From positions 1-7,097 of the forward strand of contig PWZC01000015.1 in NCBI GenBank assembly GCA_003567615.1: a DNA stretch of 7,097 bases. Direction: 5' to 3'. Positions within the stretch are counted from its first letter, which is position 1. Each line of letters starts with the position of its first letter. The notes under the pieces are model-generated. The model was given only the letters and a program-made list of their open reading frames with translations. It was not told the DNA's origin and searched no databases. Shown one piece after another: positions 5,921 to 7,097 of the stretch. Source of the stretch: Gemmatimonadota bacterium (GTDB lineage: Bacteria > Gemmatimonadota > Gemmatimonadetes > Longimicrobiales > Gaopeijiaceae). Made by a program: the position numbers and the translations under genes.

Positions 5921-7097
5921 GTGAGTCTCGCCCGTTCGCTGGTCCCCACCTTCCTGCGATCGCTCCGCCCTGCCGCCGTGGCGCTGGTATTGCTTGGCGT
6001 GCCGGGTGCACCAACCACCCCGGCCCCCCTCCTGGCAGCCTCCGCCCCCGCCTCCCCCGACACCGAGCAGACCTTCCTGGACTTCCGGGTCGACGCCGAC
6101 GGGAACCGCCTCCTCCTGGAGATCCCGGCGGACCGCATGGGACAGGACTTCCTCTACATGAACACCCTGGCCACCGGGCTCGGCGCCAACGCGCCCCTCA
6201 TGGATCGGGGCCAGGTGGGGATCGAGGCGGTGGTCCGGCTGGAGCGCCGGGGCAACCGGGTCCTCATGATGCGGGACAACTGGAACGTCCGGGCGGAAGG
6301 GGGCACGGAAGCCCTCCTCCGCTCGGCCCGGGAATCCTTCCCCACCTCGGTTGTGGCGGCCTTCCCCATTGAGAACGAGGAAGGCGGGACGGTGACGGTG
6401 GACGCCTCGTCGTTCTTCATGAGCGACGTCTTCGGGGTGGCGAGCCGCCTCCAGTCGGCGGGCCAGGGCACCTTCTCGGTGAGCCGCGACCGGAGCTGGA
6501 TCGACGAGGAGAGCTCCGGCGCCTTCCCCCGGAACACCGAGATCCGCGCCGTGCTCACCTTCACCGGCAGCCAGCCCGGGGCGGCGCTCCGCATGGTGGC
6601 CCCCGACGGGAGCGCCGTCACCATGGAGCAGCACCACTCACTGGTAGCCCTTCCCGATCCGGAGGGGTTCCGCCCGCGCCTGAGGGATGGTCGCTCGTCC
6701 ATTTTCAGCAGCAACTTCCTGGACTTCGCCCAGGGGATCGACGGTGACTACCGCTCCGGCTTCGCAGCGCGCTGGCGCCTCATCCCCTCGGACCCCGAGG
6801 CCTACCTCCGGGGCGAGCTGGTGGAACCGGTGGAGCCCCTGGTATTCCATATGGATCCGGGGATCCCCGAGCCGTACCGGACCGCCTTCATCGAGGGGGG
6901 GATGTGGTGGAACGAGATCCTGGAGGCGGCCGGCTTCCGGAACGCCTTCGACATCCGGGACCTCCCCGAGGGGGCGAACCCCCTGGACGCTCGCTACAAC
7001 ATGCTCTACTGGGTGCACCGGGTGGGGCCGGGTCCCTCGGTGGGACCGTCGTTCCGCGACCCGCGCACCGGTGAGATCCTGAAGACAGTGGTGCGCA
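5921..7097 (+). CDS. Secreted zinc-dependent metalloprotease, DUF5117/DUF4953 type, 3' end beyond window
   Basis: The first 392 residues are present and the frame stays open to the window edge. Family members run to about 800 residues or more. The N-terminus is a signal peptide: Arg residues at 5, 13 and 16, a hydrophobic core AAVALVLLGV (18-27), and probable cleavage near residues 40-45. It is therefore exported to the periplasm or outside. The DUF5117-like domain spans about 75-260, with the characteristic FLYMNTLATGLGAN and LMDRGQVG. The start of the DUF4953 metallopeptidase domain follows: HMDPGIPEPYR (310-320), FIEGGMWWNEILEAAGFRNAF (323-343), ARYNMLYWVHR (357-367) and DPRTGEILK (380-388). 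The zinc site HExxH is expected roughly 50-100 residues further on, outside the window, so catalytic competence cannot be judged. The peptidase role is inferred from the family; the natural substrate is unknown. GTG 5921 is chosen for its AAGGAG site. It appears to be the first ordinary chromosomal gene to the right of the IS cluster. Confidence 0.85.
   Translation, partial: MSLARSLVPTFLRSLRPAAVALVLLGVPGAPTTPAPLLAASAPASPDTEQTFLDFRVDADGNRLLLEIPADRMGQDFLYMNTLATGLGANAPLMDRGQVGIEAVVRLERRGNRVLMMRDNWNVRAEGGTEALLRSARESFPTSVVAAFPIENEEGGTVTVDASSFFMSDVFGVASRLQSAGQGTFSVSRDRSWIDEESSGAFPRNTEIRAVLTFTGSQPGAALRMVAPDGSAVTMEQHHSLVALPDPEGFRPRLRDGRSSIFSSNFLDFAQGIDGDYRSGFAARWRLIPSDPEAYLRGELVEPVEPLVFHMDPGIPEPYRTAFIEGGMWWNEILEAAGFRNAFDIRDLPEGANPLDARYNMLYWVHRVGPGPSVGPSFRDPRTGEILKTVVR

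Noticed and set aside
5615..6637. Long minus-strand open frame (340 codons) opposite the metalloprotease
   Set aside because: It is a shadow of GC-rich codon usage. The plus strand has a clear ribosome binding site, a signal peptide and recognisable family blocks, while the minus product is low-complexity Gly/Arg-rich sequence.

Overview
The window is a GC-rich stretch of bacterial DNA, about 7.1 kb, that looks like an accessory insertion-sequence cluster giving way to chromosomal genes. The last gene, a secreted DUF5117/DUF4953-type zinc metalloprotease, together with the GC-rich codon usage, fits Gemmatimonadota or another high-GC Gram-negative phylum. That is inference from gene content only; there is no rRNA or marker gene here.

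Layout. Positions 1-312 are noncoding and form the left part of an IS110-family element. They hold a weak sigma70-like promoter and a run of RNA hairpins that could be its bridge RNA. The IS110 transposase follows on the + strand (313-1465), broken by one +1 frameshift in an A4 run. Positions 1466-1633 are the noncoding right side of that element. A complete IS1182-type element follows at 1634-3160. It has 21-bp imperfect terminal inverted repeats and a DDE transposase (1738-3096) with all three acidic residues, but a TGA at 2002-2004 interrupts the frame. On the - strand at 3228-4055 lies the C-terminal half of an IS1634-type transposase, with an in-frame TGA and no N-terminal half. Thus three different IS families are each inactivated or nearly so.

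The IS1634 homology stops almost exactly where an array of about eight degenerate direct repeats begins (4062-4215, consensus TGGCCRGAAAC, period 19-22 bp, about two helical turns). The array ends about 35 bp before a GTG-initiated gene (4249-5712) encoding a winged-helix plus Fic-domain protein. Its Fic motif is non-canonical: Gln replaces the catalytic His, and Val and Gln replace the two glycines. It keeps a class II inhibitory SxxxEG motif in front of the Fic core. The array is either a set of operator sites for this or another regulator, or the leftover end of another transposon (IS21-family ends are built in this way). This array-Fic pair is the most interesting part of the window.

After a 208-bp C-rich intergenic region with a strong GC dyad, the metalloprotease gene starts at 5921 (GTG, good ribosome binding site, signal peptide). 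It runs off the right edge before its expected HExxH zinc site. No tRNA, rRNA or CRISPR array was seen.
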